A DNA stretch of 64,000 bases from Bacteroides pyogenes DSM 20611 = JCM 6294 (GCF_000428105.1 NZ_ATZH01000003.1:62001-126000), one strand, 5' to 3'. Shown: positions 1 through 13,633, counted from the stretch's first letter. Numbers and translations: made by a program. Notes: generated by a model not told the origin, from the sequence alone.

Positions 1-74
1 GCTTTCTATCCTGTTCCGCTGACAGAAATAAATGCCAATAACCAAATTCAGAAATAAACTTCTCACACCCCGGC

Positions 75-118
75 AAACAACGGGGCTCTGAGTCTGTCGA
101 TCTCAGGTCCCGTTGTTT
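75..118. terminator. Strong hairpin before lysO, probable terminator of the upstream gene
   Basis: Bases 75-84 (AAACAACGGG) pair perfectly with 109-118 (CCCGTTGTTT), and 88-92 (CTGAG) pair with 102-106 (CTCAG) around a 9-base loop. Together they make a two-part stem with a small internal bulge. The right arm is followed by a weak T-rich stretch. The most likely role is termination of a gene lying to the left of the window. It also overlaps the probable -33 region of the next promoter, so a regulatory role is possible. No coding region is seen in 1-162. Confidence 0.55.
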
Positions 119-139
119 CATTTAAATGATTTATCTTTG
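113..139 (+). promoter_or_regulatory. Bacteroides-type promoter for the lysO pair
   Basis: TATCTTTG at 132-139 fits the TAnnTTTG -7 box of the Bacteroides primary sigma factor. A TTG at 113-115 lies close to the expected -33 position, with 16 bp between them, slightly short. Transcription would begin near 146, giving a leader of about 17 bases before the ATG at 163. Confidence 0.5.
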
Positions 140-162
140 CTTTTTTAAAAAAAGACATTTAT

Positions 163-437
163 ATGTTTACGATTATCGGACTTATGCTGACAGGTATGTT
201 GGCGGGATATTTGTTGCGGAAGCGCAATCTGGCACGTATCCAATCGGTTATAACCGGGCTTATCTGGCTATTGCTTTTTTTTCTCGGTGTAGAAGTGGGA
301 AGCAATGAGGCGATTATCCGGGGCTTGCATACCATCGGGCTGGAGGCTGTGGTCTTGACTTTGGGAGGAACGCTGGGCAGTGTGGTTGCTGCTTGGGCTT
401 TGTGGAAGACGTTGGGCGGTAAAAAGGAGGAGAAGGC

Positions 438-441
<4 letters not shown>
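163..441 (+). CDS. LysO-type lysine exporter, N-terminal part (split gene)
   Basis: A 92-residue protein with about three hydrophobic segments and a basic linker after the first, matching the N-terminal part of the LysO (YbjE, DUF340) family. LysO exports L-lysine and toxic lysine analogues across the inner membrane. In E. coli the family is a single protein of about 300 residues. Here the same length (92 plus 200) is divided over two frames that overlap as ATGA at 438-441, so translation is probably coupled and the two halves probably assemble together. The family assignment comes from the paired arrangement and sequence flavour; function is inferred. Confidence 0.75.
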
Positions 442-4222
<3,781 letters not shown>

Positions 4223-4240
4223 TTTTTATGATCTCATATT

Positions 4241-6169
4241 ATGAAACACAGAATTACTTACATTATTGCCTCTCTTTGGCTGGTTTTCGGAATAGCGGCG
4301 TGCCATCCCGGAAATGAGAACACTTCACAAAAGAGATACGAATTTGCCGATATATTCGACATTGCCTATACGCCCGACACGCTTCATGCCTGTCGCGGCT
4401 GGTTTACCGATGCCGGTTCGTGGATGGGCTTCACCCTTCCCGAAAAAGAGCAATGGGTGAATGGTTTTTGCGGCCCGTTCAGTCTGGATATGTTTCGGCG
4501 CCAGTGGATGGCGCAATCGGTTGTCACGGTCTGCTTCTCTGAAGATGTAACAAAACCGTTTACTCCGGATTCCACTTGTTATTTCCCCGGCGAATTGTAT
4601 CTGTCCGCTCACTCCGAACTGGGGCACGTTGCTCAGCGCCTCAACTTTGTCGATGCTTCTACAGCTTTGCTCAGGGTAGAGGCGGAACATGCCCGCAAGA
4701 TGAGTTTCACGGCTACCGGATGGGGCAAGGATATCACTGTCTCGGTGGAGCAGAACTCCGTTATTGCCCGTCATGTCGATGGCGAACGGGTGACAGTGAC
4801 ATTCACTCCCGAAGTCTTCCTCGAAAAGCACGGAAATAATTATGTGGCGAAGACAGTAGCTGAGGAAACTATCGTGAACGTGGCGATTTCGTTTTTTCCT
4901 TCGGAGAAAGAAATGATGTCGGGACTGCAAAATCTGGCTGTTCTTCTCAACCGTCCGGAAGAGGCGTTGCGAGCGAATGCCGAACGCTGGGAGGGATATA
5001 TGAAGAAAGTGCTTCGTGAGGATATGAAGCCCGAATACGATCGGATTGCCGTTAAAGCTCTGACGACACTTATTTCCAACTGGCGTACGCATCGCGGAGG
5101 ACTATTGCACGAAGGTATTGTCCCCAGCCATGCGGTAGGCTATTTTGTAGGTTTCTGGGCTTGGGACAGTTGGCGTTTCAGTGCCGGAACCGCAAAGTTC
5201 CATCCCGAGCTGGCTAAAAACAACATCCGCGCCATGTTCGATTACCAGCAGTCGGACGGCATGATTGTCGACTGTATCTATACCGATCCGTCGGAAAACA
5301 ACAATCGCGACAGCAAGCCCCCTCTCGTATGCTGGGCCGTAGATGAGATATTCACTCATACCGGCGACACGGCTTTTATTGCCGAGATGTACCCCCAACT
5401 TCTTTCTTATTATAAATGGTGGTATTGGAAACGCGACCACGACGGCAACGGGATGTGTGAATACGGTTCTACCGACGGCACGCTTGAAGCTGCCGCATGG
5501 GAAAGCGGAATGGACAATGCGATCCGCTTCGACAATGCCGTCATGTTGAAGAATCGAGGTGAAGAAGACGCTTGGAGCATGGATCAGGAGAGTGTCGACT
5601 TGAATGCTTATCTGGCGTTGGAGTGCAGGCTGTTGAAAAAGTTTGCGGGGATGCTCGGCGCCCCGTTCGATGCGCCCGATTATGGCGACCGGGTGGCAGA
5701 GTATTTTTTCGATAAGGAGCACGGCTTCTTTTTCGACCGTCGTCTGAAGGACGGATCCTTTGTGAGAGAGCCGGGATGCGAGGCCTATACTCCGCTCTGG
5801 ACGGAAGTAGCTACACACGAACAGGTTTCGGATATGCTTCCTGTTCTGCGCGATACGGCTAAATTTTCCACCTACATTCCTTTCCCCACCATTGCTGCCG
5901 ATCATCCGAAATACGATCCGAAAGGATATTGGAGGGGACCCATCTGGCTCGATCAGACTTATTTCGCCATACGTGGGCTTCGCAATTACGGTTATAAGGA
6001 GTGGGCGGATGAATATACTTTACAGGTGTTCGACCGGCTCAACGGCTTGAAAGAGAAAGCTCCCATTCACGAAAACTACGGTACGCATACCGGAGAGCGA
6101 TTGAAGGCCCCCCATTTCAGTTGGAGCGCTTCGCATCTGCTTATGCTATATGAGGATTACGGAAAGTAA
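4241..6169 (+). CDS. GH63-type glycosidase lipoprotein
   Basis: A 642-residue protein with a lipoprotein signal peptide (lipobox IAAC, Cys21), so it is probably membrane-anchored in the periplasm or on the surface. The N-terminal third is beta-rich. The C-terminal part resembles the (alpha/alpha)6 barrel of GH63/trehalase-like enzymes, with FWAWDSWRFS, ESGMDNAIRFDNA, WRGPIWLDQTYFAIRGL and IHENYGTHTGE. In this family the catalytic acids lie near the equivalents of the last three motifs. GH63 enzymes cleave alpha-glucosidic (sometimes mannosyl-glycerate type) bonds. The partner genes (beta-galactosidase, sulfatase) do not explain an alpha-glucosidase, so the true substrate is uncertain. The gene is followed by a terminator. 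Confidence 0.8.
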   Translation: MKHRITYIIASLWLVFGIAACHPGNENTSQKRYEFADIFDIAYTPDTLHACRGWFTDAGSWMGFTLPEKEQWVNGFCGPFSLDMFRRQWMAQSVVTVCFSEDVTKPFTPDSTCYFPGELYLSAHSELGHVAQRLNFVDASTALLRVEAEHARKMSFTATGWGKDITVSVEQNSVIARHVDGERVTVTFTPEVFLEKHGNNYVAKTVAEETIVNVAISFFPSEKEMMSGLQNLAVLLNRPEEALRANAERWEGYMKKVLREDMKPEYDRIAVKALTTLISNWRTHRGGLLHEGIVPSHAVGYFVGFWAWDSWRFSAGTAKFHPELAKNNIRAMFDYQQSDGMIVDCIYTDPSENNNRDSKPPLVCWAVDEIFTHTGDTAFIAEMYPQLLSYYKWWYWKRDHDGNGMCEYGSTDGTLEAAAWESGMDNAIRFDNAVMLKNRGEEDAWSMDQESVDLNAYLALECRLLKKFAGMLGAPFDAPDYGDRVAEYFFDKEHGFFFDRRLKDGSFVREPGCEAYTPLWTEVATHEQVSDMLPVLRDTAKFSTYIPFPTIAADHPKYDPKGYWRGPIWLDQTYFAIRGLRNYGYKEWADEYTLQVFDRLNGLKEKAPIHENYGTHTGERLKAPHFSWSASHLLMLYEDYGK

Positions 6170-6193
6170 TCGGTCTTTAGATCTGTTTTTTAT

Positions 6194-6233
6194 AAGCCTT
6201 GTCTGAAACATCCATTCAGATAAGGCTTTTTTT
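6194..6233 (+). terminator. Rho-independent terminator after the GH63 gene
   Basis: A 14-bp stem (6194-6207 with 6215-6228, one G-T wobble) and a 7-base loop are followed by seven Ts. It separates the two enzyme genes from the SusC/SusD/sulfatase unit, which therefore needs its own promoter. Confidence 0.85.
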
Positions 6234-6288
6234 GTTTTTGGAGTCCGACTCAGATAGGCGGATGAATGTAGAAACGTATCTGCTTGGG

Positions 6289-6420
6289 TATATATACCCA
6301 TCGCGGTAGCCATATATACTCACCGTGGTAGCTATATATACTCACCGCGCTAGCCATATATACTCACCATGGTAGCCATATATACTCACCACGATGAACA
6401 TATATAGCCCGCAACATGGG
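6289..6420. repeat. Tandem array of six 22-bp units upstream of susC
   Basis: Six consecutive 22-bp units begin at 6289, 6311, 6333, 6355, 6377 and 6399, with a partial seventh at 6421. The conserved part is CATATATACTCACC, followed by a variable centre (for example GTGGTAGC, GCGCTAGC, ATGGTAGC); the last two units diverge more. Several centres form a small dyad of the ACC-NN-GGT type. The array fills the middle of the 398-bp gap between the GH63 gene and susC, about 150 bp before the susC start. Outside it and the upstream terminator, I see no clear TAnnTTTG promoter in the gap. Confidence 0.9.
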
Positions 6421-6567
6421 CATATATGCAGATGCTATTTCCCGGTTTTTACACGCATTTGTAGATGATTTCAGACTTAAAATGTACAAATGCAGAGTCA
6501 GGATACAGGCTTTAATGGATATCTTCGCAGCGATTTGTTAAAAAAGTAACCCTTAAAACGATTTATT

Positions 6568-9500
6568 ATGAAAAAGAAAAAACAGCTTTCTATGCTCCTT
6601 GTGGGTTTGGTGACGGCTATGCTATGCTTGCTTTCTCCGGCAGCGATGGCCCAGTCTTTATCTATAACGGGTAGAGTGCTTGACAAAAACAACCGGGAAC
6701 CCGTGATTGGAGCCAGTGTTCTAATAGAAGGCACCACAAACGGCACCATTACCGGCCTTGATGGAGACTTCACTCTATCTGACGTATCTCCTAAAAACAA
6801 TCTGGTGGTTTCTTACATTGGGTATGCTACACAGGTTATCCCCATAGACGGGAAAAGAAATTTCGAAATCCTATTGGCGGAAGATACCGAGACACTCGAC
6901 GAAGTAGTGGTGGTAGGTTATGGCGTACAAAAGAAAGTCAACCTGACCGGATCGGTATCGGCTGTGAAAGGCGATGTTTTAGAACGTCGTCCGGTGGCGG
7001 ATGCCACCCAGAGTTTGCAAGGTATGGTTCCGGGATTACTGGTGAGCAACAACAGAGCAGGTCGCCCGGGTGCTTCGGGCACATTGACTTTGCGCGGGCA
7101 GGGCAATCTCGATAACAATGCTTCTCCGTATGTATTGGTGGACGGAGTAGAGATGAGCCTGTCGGATGTGAATCCCAGTGATATTGAGAATATTTCGGTC
7201 CTGAAAGATGCAGCAGCTTGCGCCATCTACGGAGCGCGTGCCGCTTATGGTGTAATTCTGGTGACTACCAAGCGTGGGGAAGAGGGGAAAACGCGAATCA
7301 ACTACCAAGGTACGGTGGGATGGACTACACCTACGGTCTTACCCGACATGGTGAACTCTTATGACTTTGCGAAATACTGGAACGACGGCTGTACCAACGC
7401 CGGGTCACCGCGTCTGTATAGTCAGGAAAAGCTCGATTTGCTACAGAAATACATCGCAGATCCGAACAGCGTGAATCCATGGGCGGAACTTCCTGCCAAT
7501 TCAAACATGAATCCGGCTTTCGAGAACTCTGAATTGGGAGTAGGTAATGTGAACTACTTCGATCTTCATTATAAAGACTGGGCTTTCAAGCAAAACCATA
7601 ATGTCAGCCTGAGCGGTGGCGGGAAAAAAGCTCAATATTATGTGTCGGGTGGATATTATAACGAAGACGGTATCCTGCGTTATGCCGATATGGATTTTAC
7701 CCGTTATAACTTTGCGGCGAATGTAAATTCGCAGATCACGGATTGGATGAAGCTCAAAGTGAACACGAAGTTTATGCATTCCGATCAAAATACTCCGTTT
7801 GGCGACGGAGGTATCAGCGAAGGCTTCTATCATTCGTTGGCTCGTTTTCGTCCTACGGTTTCGGTAATCGACCCGAACGGGCACTTCACCGAGCTGAGTA
7901 TGATACCGTATCTGCAAAGCGGCACGTATACCAATACCCAGCGCGACCGACTGAATCTGACCACAGGCCTGGAATTTCAACCGGTGAAGAACTGGTTCGT
8001 ATTCTTCGATTATACATATAAGCTGATGAATGTAGAGTACGAGGCGTTGAATGTAAGTCCGCTCATTTACGGAGCCGACGGAGTGAGCACGTCGAAAGGT
8101 GTGCGTGGCGAATTGGGCGTTTCTCCCGATGGAAAGTTTACGCGCAGCTACGGGCGTACCCGCTACCAAAGCATCAACTTGTACACGAACTATCTTTTCA
8201 CCATTGCCGATAGCCACAACTTTACGCTTATGGCAGGATATCAGGAGGAAGACAACGATTACAGCTATATGAAGAATTCCATAACTGGGCTTTATTCCAC
8301 GACTAATCCGAATCTGGGTATGGGAACCGGTGATAAAACCGTAGTCGACGTTCGTAACGGATGGGCTACGCGCGGATTCTTCGGGCGTATCAATTACGAC
8401 TACGATGGACGTTATTTGCTTGAACTGAACGGTCGTTACGACGGCTCTTCACGTTTCGCTTCCGGAAACCGTTGGGGCTTCTTCCCTTCCGTATCCACCG
8501 GGTGGAATATCAGTCGTGAGAAATTCATGCAACCCGTCAGTGACGTAGTTTCCAACTTGAAGCTCCGCGCTTCGTACGGTTTGTTGGGCAATCAGGCGGG
8601 AGCGGCTCTTTATACATTTGCCGCTACGATGGATTTGAACGCTAATCTCGGAAGTTACATCTTCCCTGAGGGGCGGCGCATGTTTACCAAAGCTCCGCTG
8701 GTAGTCAACCCCAATACGACTTGGGAAAAAGTGGAAAGCAAGAATATCGGTCTCGACTTCGGATTCTTCGGAAACGCGCTTACCGGTTCGTTCGATCTGT
8801 TCCAGCGTAATACGAAAGATATGTTGGGCCCCGGACAGAAATTCCCCGACTTCTTCGGTGCCGATGCGCCGAAAACAAACAATGCCCGCATGCGTAACCG
8901 TGGCTGGGAACTGGCTTTGAACTATCGTGGCACTATCGGTAAAGACATTCATTACAGTATAGGCGGTTCGCTCTCCGACGCAACGGCAGAAGTTACAGAA
9001 TATGCCGGTGATGACAGCTATGTCGATAAGGATGGAAACAAGAAAAATATAGTGACAGATCCTGCGGGAAACTGGTACAAAGGAAAGAAAGTGGGCGAAA
9101 TCTGGGGTTATCGTGCCAGCGGATTGATCCAGACACAGGAAGAAGCCGATGAATACAATAAGACTTATAATTTGTCTTTCATCAGCGGAAAGCCTTGGAC
9201 TCCGGGCGATGTGAAATATCGCGACCTGAATGGAGATAAAAATATAAACAACGGTAAGAATACGTTGGGCGATATGGGCGATATGACCGTAATCGGCAAC
9301 ACTACTCCACGCTATCAGTATACCATCAACGGCTCTATCAGTTGGAAAGGGCTGACGGTAAGCGCCATGTTCCAAGGAGTAGGGAAACGCGACTGGCATC
9401 CTGGCGGAGGCGTTTACTTCTGGGGAAGCGGCCCGTACGCGCAGGTTACGGTGTTTAAAGAGCATATGGACTATTGGAGCGAATCCAACAAAGGGGCTTA

Positions 9501-9831
9501 TTATCCGAAACCATATATCCATTCGGCAGGAGGAGTGCGTCCTTTCCGCAATAAGATAATGACTACGACTGACCGTTACCTGCAGAGCGCGGCTTATTGT
9601 CGTCTGAAAAACCTGACCGTCAGCTACGATCTGCCCACGGCATGGACTGCCAAGATCGGTTTGCAGAAAGTACAGGCTTTCTTCTCGGGCGAGAACTTGC
9701 TGACGTTTACTTCGTTGAAGGGAATGTTCGATCCGGAGGCGATCTTTACAGGAAACGACTATACTTCGGAAGGGGGTAAGAATTACCCTATGAACAAGGT
9801 CGTGTCTTTTGGTTTGGTTGTTAACTTATAA
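6568..9831 (+). CDS. SusC-like TonB-dependent outer-membrane receptor (PUL 1)
   Basis: A 1087-residue protein with a signal peptide ending in AMAQ (about residue 29). It has a CarboxypepD_reg-like domain (about 32-110: ITGRVLDKNNREPVIGASV), a TonB-box-like segment ending LDEVVVVGYG, a plug domain (about 125-235) and a large 22-strand barrel. It imports oligosaccharides across the outer membrane using TonB energy, with the SusD protein as a lid. It lacks the extra N-terminal STN domain present in the PUL 2 receptor, which fits regulation by the neighbouring hybrid two-component system rather than by a sigma/anti-sigma pair. The susD gene starts 13 bp downstream. Confidence 0.95.
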   Translation: MKKKKQLSMLLVGLVTAMLCLLSPAAMAQSLSITGRVLDKNNREPVIGASVLIEGTTNGTITGLDGDFTLSDVSPKNNLVVSYIGYATQVIPIDGKRNFEILLAEDTETLDEVVVVGYGVQKKVNLTGSVSAVKGDVLERRPVADATQSLQGMVPGLLVSNNRAGRPGASGTLTLRGQGNLDNNASPYVLVDGVEMSLSDVNPSDIENISVLKDAAACAIYGARAAYGVILVTTKRGEEGKTRINYQGTVGWTTPTVLPDMVNSYDFAKYWNDGCTNAGSPRLYSQEKLDLLQKYIADPNSVNPWAELPANSNMNPAFENSELGVGNVNYFDLHYKDWAFKQNHNVSLSGGGKKAQYYVSGGYYNEDGILRYADMDFTRYNFAANVNSQITDWMKLKVNTKFMHSDQNTPFGDGGISEGFYHSLARFRPTVSVIDPNGHFTELSMIPYLQSGTYTNTQRDRLNLTTGLEFQPVKNWFVFFDYTYKLMNVEYEALNVSPLIYGADGVSTSKGVRGELGVSPDGKFTRSYGRTRYQSINLYTNYLFTIADSHNFTLMAGYQEEDNDYSYMKNSITGLYSTTNPNLGMGTGDKTVVDVRNGWATRGFFGRINYDYDGRYLLELNGRYDGSSRFASGNRWGFFPSVSTGWNISREKFMQPVSDVVSNLKLRASYGLLGNQAGAALYTFAATMDLNANLGSYIFPEGRRMFTKAPLVVNPNTTWEKVESKNIGLDFGFFGNALTGSFDLFQRNTKDMLGPGQKFPDFFGADAPKTNNARMRNRGWELALNYRGTIGKDIHYSIGGSLSDATAEVTEYAGDDSYVDKDGNKKNIVTDPAGNWYKGKKVGEIWGYRASGLIQTQEEADEYNKTYNLSFISGKPWTPGDVKYRDLNGDKNINNGKNTLGDMGDMTVIGNTTPRYQYTINGSISWKGLTVSAMFQGVGKRDWHPGGGVYFWGSGPYAQVTVFKEHMDYWSESNKGAYYPKPYIHSAGGVRPFRNKIMTTTDRYLQSAAYCRLKNLTVSYDLPTAWTAKIGLQKVQAFFSGENLLTFTSLKGMFDPEAIFTGNDYTSEGGKNYPMNKVVSFGLVVNL

Positions 9832-9844
9832 ATAGCAGAATATT

Positions 9845-11659
9845 ATGAAAAAGAAAAATATATTGTGCGGTATTGTGCTGATCTGCGGTCTTACGGCTTG
9901 TTACGATTTAGATAAGGCGCCGAAAGGGGTTCTTTCTACCGCATCTCCTTTTAGTAGCACGGGAGAAATGACAAACTATCTGGATCAATTTTATGAGAGC
10001 GGACTTCGTTCTCAGGGGTTCGATGCCGGAGGAGGCAATCACATTGCTGGTTCCGATACACGCAGCGATAACCTTGCTTCCAGTTCGGTGAATACTCGGC
10101 TGGCGGGAGAAATGGCTTTGAGTCATGCAACCGCACTTTCTAATTATAAAGCAATCCGCAACCTGAACTACCTGTTGCTCAATCTGGACAATACTTCCGA
10201 GAAAGGAACAGCTGCCTACAATCAGTGTGTAGGGGAGGCTTACTATTTCCGGGCGTGGTATTATTACAGAATGTTTGTGGATTACGGTGAGTTGACATGG
10301 ATTGATAAACCGCTCGATCCCAATATCGAAGCTATGCTTCTTCCACGCGACAGCCGGACAGTGGTTGCCGACCATATTCTGGATGATTTGGACAAGGCTA
10401 TTTCATTGTTGAGAGAGCGAAATAACAGTGCATCGATGCGTGTGCATAAAGATGTGGCGCGTGCGCTGAAGAGCGAGGTGGCTTTGTTCGAGGCGACTTG
10501 GGAGAAATATCACAAGGCCGAAGGAGATGAGTTTTATGATAAATCGGTGACGGATGAAAAGATTCGAGACTACTTTACGCAAGCTGCCGCCGCTGCCGAG
10601 GAAGTGATGAAAAGAGGTGTGTGGAAGGTATACAATACAGGCAATACCGGAAACGACTATCGACAGTTATTCCAGACTACCGATTTGTCGAACAACTCGG
10701 AGGTACTCTGGTTTAAGAAGTACGACGGAGACAAAGTGGGTAACAATGTGAACCGTTATTTGAATCAAGGCGGTGGAAGCATAGGAGTGACCGCTTCGCT
10801 TGTGGACGACTATCTGACGATTGACGGAAAACCGTTTGTCGGCGAACAGCGTGTTGAGGCTAAAAAGGTATTCGGCAATGAACTGCTGCCTACGGTACGC
10901 GATCCGCGTTTGGCGCAGACGGTCTGTACGCCGGGTCAGCAGTTGCGCCCCGACGATGCGGCTCCTTTTTACGTAGTGCCGCCGCTTATCGGTTCCTCTT
11001 CTTACAATCAGAACATGACAGGCTACTCTCTGTTGAAGCACGTGCAGATAGATTATACCGGCAGTCTCGACGCAGAATTCAAGGGCGCTACGCCTGCCAT
11101 TCAATTCCGTTATGCCGACGTGTTGCTCAACTATGCCGAGGCTTTGGCCGAACTGGACGGAGCAGCGAATGCGCAAAAGATAGCAGATGCCTTGAAACCC
11201 TTGCGCGACCGCGTGGGTATGCCGGGAGTGGACTTCGATAGAGAATACAATCAGGAAGCCGACTATCCGTTCCGTAAATTGAATAAATACGTTCAGGCAG
11301 TACGCCGCGAACGCCGTGTGGAACAAGCGTGTGAAGGACGCCGCCTTGAAGATATTCTCCGCTGGGCTGCCGCCGATGAACTTATTGTAGGCCAATGGCC
11401 TAAAGGCGCGCTCTTTATCGGCAGCAACCTGGAGAATCATCCGAAATATGGCGGCAAGCTGGTGTACGATAAACCGTCGGGCAACAACCTTTACCTGACA
11501 GGCAAACAGGGAGACGCCTTGCGATATATACTTCCCAGCAATCCCGCAGGATATGAACAGGGGTGGAAGTTCAATGTGAAGCGTGATTACCTGTTGCCCA
11601 TTCGCATCGAACTGTTGGAAAGAACACAGAATCAGTGGAAACAGAACCCGGGGTGGTAA
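9845..11659 (+). CDS. SusD/RagB-like glycan-binding lipoprotein (PUL 1)
   Basis: A 604-residue lipoprotein (lipobox GLTAC, Cys19). The N-terminal helical tetratricopeptide-like part (YFRAWYYYRMFVDYG) and the C-terminal segment beginning VRRERRVEQACEGRRLEDILRW (quoted in two overlapping pieces: VRRERRVEQACEG and EGRRLEDILRW) are characteristic of SusD/RagB proteins. It should sit on the cell surface, bind the target glycan and close over the SusC channel. It lies 13 bp after susC and 27 bp before the sulfatase, so the three are almost certainly one transcript. Confidence 0.94.
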   Translation: MKKKNILCGIVLICGLTACYDLDKAPKGVLSTASPFSSTGEMTNYLDQFYESGLRSQGFDAGGGNHIAGSDTRSDNLASSSVNTRLAGEMALSHATALSNYKAIRNLNYLLLNLDNTSEKGTAAYNQCVGEAYYFRAWYYYRMFVDYGELTWIDKPLDPNIEAMLLPRDSRTVVADHILDDLDKAISLLRERNNSASMRVHKDVARALKSEVALFEATWEKYHKAEGDEFYDKSVTDEKIRDYFTQAAAAAEEVMKRGVWKVYNTGNTGNDYRQLFQTTDLSNNSEVLWFKKYDGDKVGNNVNRYLNQGGGSIGVTASLVDDYLTIDGKPFVGEQRVEAKKVFGNELLPTVRDPRLAQTVCTPGQQLRPDDAAPFYVVPPLIGSSSYNQNMTGYSLLKHVQIDYTGSLDAEFKGATPAIQFRYADVLLNYAEALAELDGAANAQKIADALKPLRDRVGMPGVDFDREYNQEADYPFRKLNKYVQAVRRERRVEQACEGRRLEDILRWAAADELIVGQWPKGALFIGSNLENHPKYGGKLVYDKPSGNNLYLTGKQGDALRYILPSNPAGYEQGWKFNVKRDYLLPIRIELLERTQNQWKQNPGW

Positions 11660-11686
11660 ACTAACTTGAAAATTAAATAAAGAGAC

Positions 11687-13267
11687 ATGAGTAATTTTTC
11701 ATCTACACTATTGTACTCCCTTACAGGGGCAACGATGCTTACATCGTTGCCCGCCTGCGGGGGAGGAAAGAAGGCTGAACAAAACAACAAGAAGCCGATG
11801 AACGTGGTCTACATTATGTGCGACGACCATTCGTTTCAAACCATCAGCGCCTACGACCGACGCTATATCGAAACTCCCAACATAGACCGTATCGCCAACG
11901 AGGGAGTACGTTTTACCAACAGTTTTGTGGCAAACTCGTTGAGCGGACCGAGCCGTGCTTGTATGCTGACGGGAAAGCACAGCCATGCAAACGGATTTAC
12001 CGATAATACGAAAAGGTTCGACGGTAGCCAGCAGACGTTCCCGAAGCTGTTGAGAGAGAATGGTTATCAGACAGCGATGATCGGTAAGTGGCATTTGAGT
12101 TCCGAGCCTACAGGATTTGATTATTGGGATATCTTGATCGGTCAAGGTGAATATTATAATCCGTACTTTGTGAAGAATGGAGAGAAAGTGCAGCGCGAAG
12201 GCTATGCCACCAATATTGTGACGGACTTGGCGGTGAACTGGCTCGACAGCATTCGCGACAAAGAGAAACCGTTCTGTCTCTTTGTGCACCACAAGGCTCC
12301 CCATCGCACATGGATGCCCGATTTGTGTGATTTGGAGCTGTATAAAGACTCCGTTTATCCGCTACCGGATAACTTCTACGATACCTACGAAGGGCGCATC
12401 CCGGCATCGAAGCAGGAGATGAGCATTATCAAGGATATGGATTTGGTTTACGACCTGAAAATGGCGGATAAAGAGAACGAGATTCATACCGCTACGGGAC
12501 TCGAGAAAGCCGGACGTCGCTTGTATAACGCGATGAATCCCGAGCAGAAAGCAGCATGGGATGCACATTACGACCCGATTATAGCGAAGTTCAAAAAAGA
12601 TAAGCTATCGGGCAAGGCGCTTGCCGAGTGGAAGTATCAGCAGTATATGCGCGACTATTTGCGGGTGATTCACTCCATCGATCGCAACGTAGGCCGCCTG
12701 CTGAAACACCTCGAAGAAAACGGTTTGCTGGAGAACACCATGATTGTGTATACGTCGGACCAAGGGTTCTATATGGGTGAGCACGGATGGTTCGACAAAC
12801 GTTTCATGTACGAAGAGTCTTTCCGCACTCCGCTTCTGGTTCGTTTGCCGGGCGGTAAGAAAGGCGATGTGGACGAAATGGTACAGAACATCGACTACGG
12901 GCCTACGATTCTCGATTTGGCAGGAGTGAAAGTACCCTCCGATATGCACGGAGTTTCTTTCCTTCCGTTGCTGAAAGGAGAGAAGCTGCCAGACTGGCGG
13001 AAGTCACTGTACTATCATTTTTATGAGTATCCGGCAGAACATGCCGTGCGTCGTCATTACGGAGTGCGTACCGACCGCTACAAACTGATTCGTTTCTATA
13101 AAGACATAGACTGTTGGGAATTGTACGATTTGCAGGAAGACCCGATGGAAATGAACAATATATATGGTAAACCCGGAACGGAAGATGTTGTCAACCAGCT
13201 GAAAGCCGAGCTTCTTCGCCTTCAGGAGCAGTATGACGATCCTATCCGAGAAGTTTATAAGAATTGA
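11687..13267 (+). CDS. Serine-type sulfatase lipoprotein (family S1)
   Basis: A 526-residue protein with a lipobox (LPAC, Cys24). It has the alkaline-phosphatase-like sulfatase fold: metal-binding MCDDH near residue 43, the maturation motif SGPSR at 86-90, IGKWH, and a late DQGFYMGEHGWFDKR segment. Ser86 is the residue expected to become formylglycine, so activation would need an anaerobic sulfatase-maturating radical-SAM enzyme; none is encoded in this window. Motifs such as HHKAPHRTWMPD recall N-acetylglucosamine-6-sulfatase-type enzymes (subfamily S1_11), but that substrate is inferred from memory of the family. With the GH2 enzyme it points to sulfated LacNAc-type host glycans. Confidence 0.9.
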   Translation: MSNFSSTLLYSLTGATMLTSLPACGGGKKAEQNNKKPMNVVYIMCDDHSFQTISAYDRRYIETPNIDRIANEGVRFTNSFVANSLSGPSRACMLTGKHSHANGFTDNTKRFDGSQQTFPKLLRENGYQTAMIGKWHLSSEPTGFDYWDILIGQGEYYNPYFVKNGEKVQREGYATNIVTDLAVNWLDSIRDKEKPFCLFVHHKAPHRTWMPDLCDLELYKDSVYPLPDNFYDTYEGRIPASKQEMSIIKDMDLVYDLKMADKENEIHTATGLEKAGRRLYNAMNPEQKAAWDAHYDPIIAKFKKDKLSGKALAEWKYQQYMRDYLRVIHSIDRNVGRLLKHLEENGLLENTMIVYTSDQGFYMGEHGWFDKRFMYEESFRTPLLVRLPGGKKGDVDEMVQNIDYGPTILDLAGVKVPSDMHGVSFLPLLKGEKLPDWRKSLYYHFYEYPAEHAVRRHYGVRTDRYKLIRFYKDIDCWELYDLQEDPMEMNNIYGKPGTEDVVNQLKAELLRLQEQYDDPIREVYKN

Positions 13268-13400
13268 TTTTAAAAACAAAACACGATAAGCCGAACTTTG
13301 CCGGATGATAAAAAAGATGATGATCCGGACAAAATGTACCGTCTGACAACATAAACTTTTGACTTCTGTGAAACTCTTGTGAAAGAGTTCTTGTTTAAAA

Positions 13401-13480
13401 AAAAATCGCGTTTACCTAAAAAATAAAGTTTAGGTAAATGCGATTTTTACTTAGGAAAAGATGTTTTTCTAAGTAAAAAG
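13401..13480. terminator. Two adjacent hairpins ending convergent transcripts
   Basis: The first hairpin pairs 13401-13420 with 13429-13448 (20 bp, one wobble, 8-base loop). It has A-tracts on the left and T-tracts on the right, so it can act on both strands. The second pairs about 13449-13459 with 13467-13476 and is again flanked by A/T runs. They lie between the sulfatase (plus strand) and the hybrid regulator (minus strand), as expected for a bidirectional terminator. The remainder of the 366-bp gap, 13268-13633, shows no gene. Confidence 0.85.
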
Positions 13481-13633
13481 AACTTTGGAGATTTTGACAA
13501 GTTTTTCGGGGGAAGCTGAACACTTTCTAACTTTAAGACACGCCTCATTTCCCGACTTTTTCTGATATCAGAACGCCCCAGCGGAACTATATTTTTGTTA
13601 TATATCTTCGTTTTATGAGAGGTGGTGAAAAGG

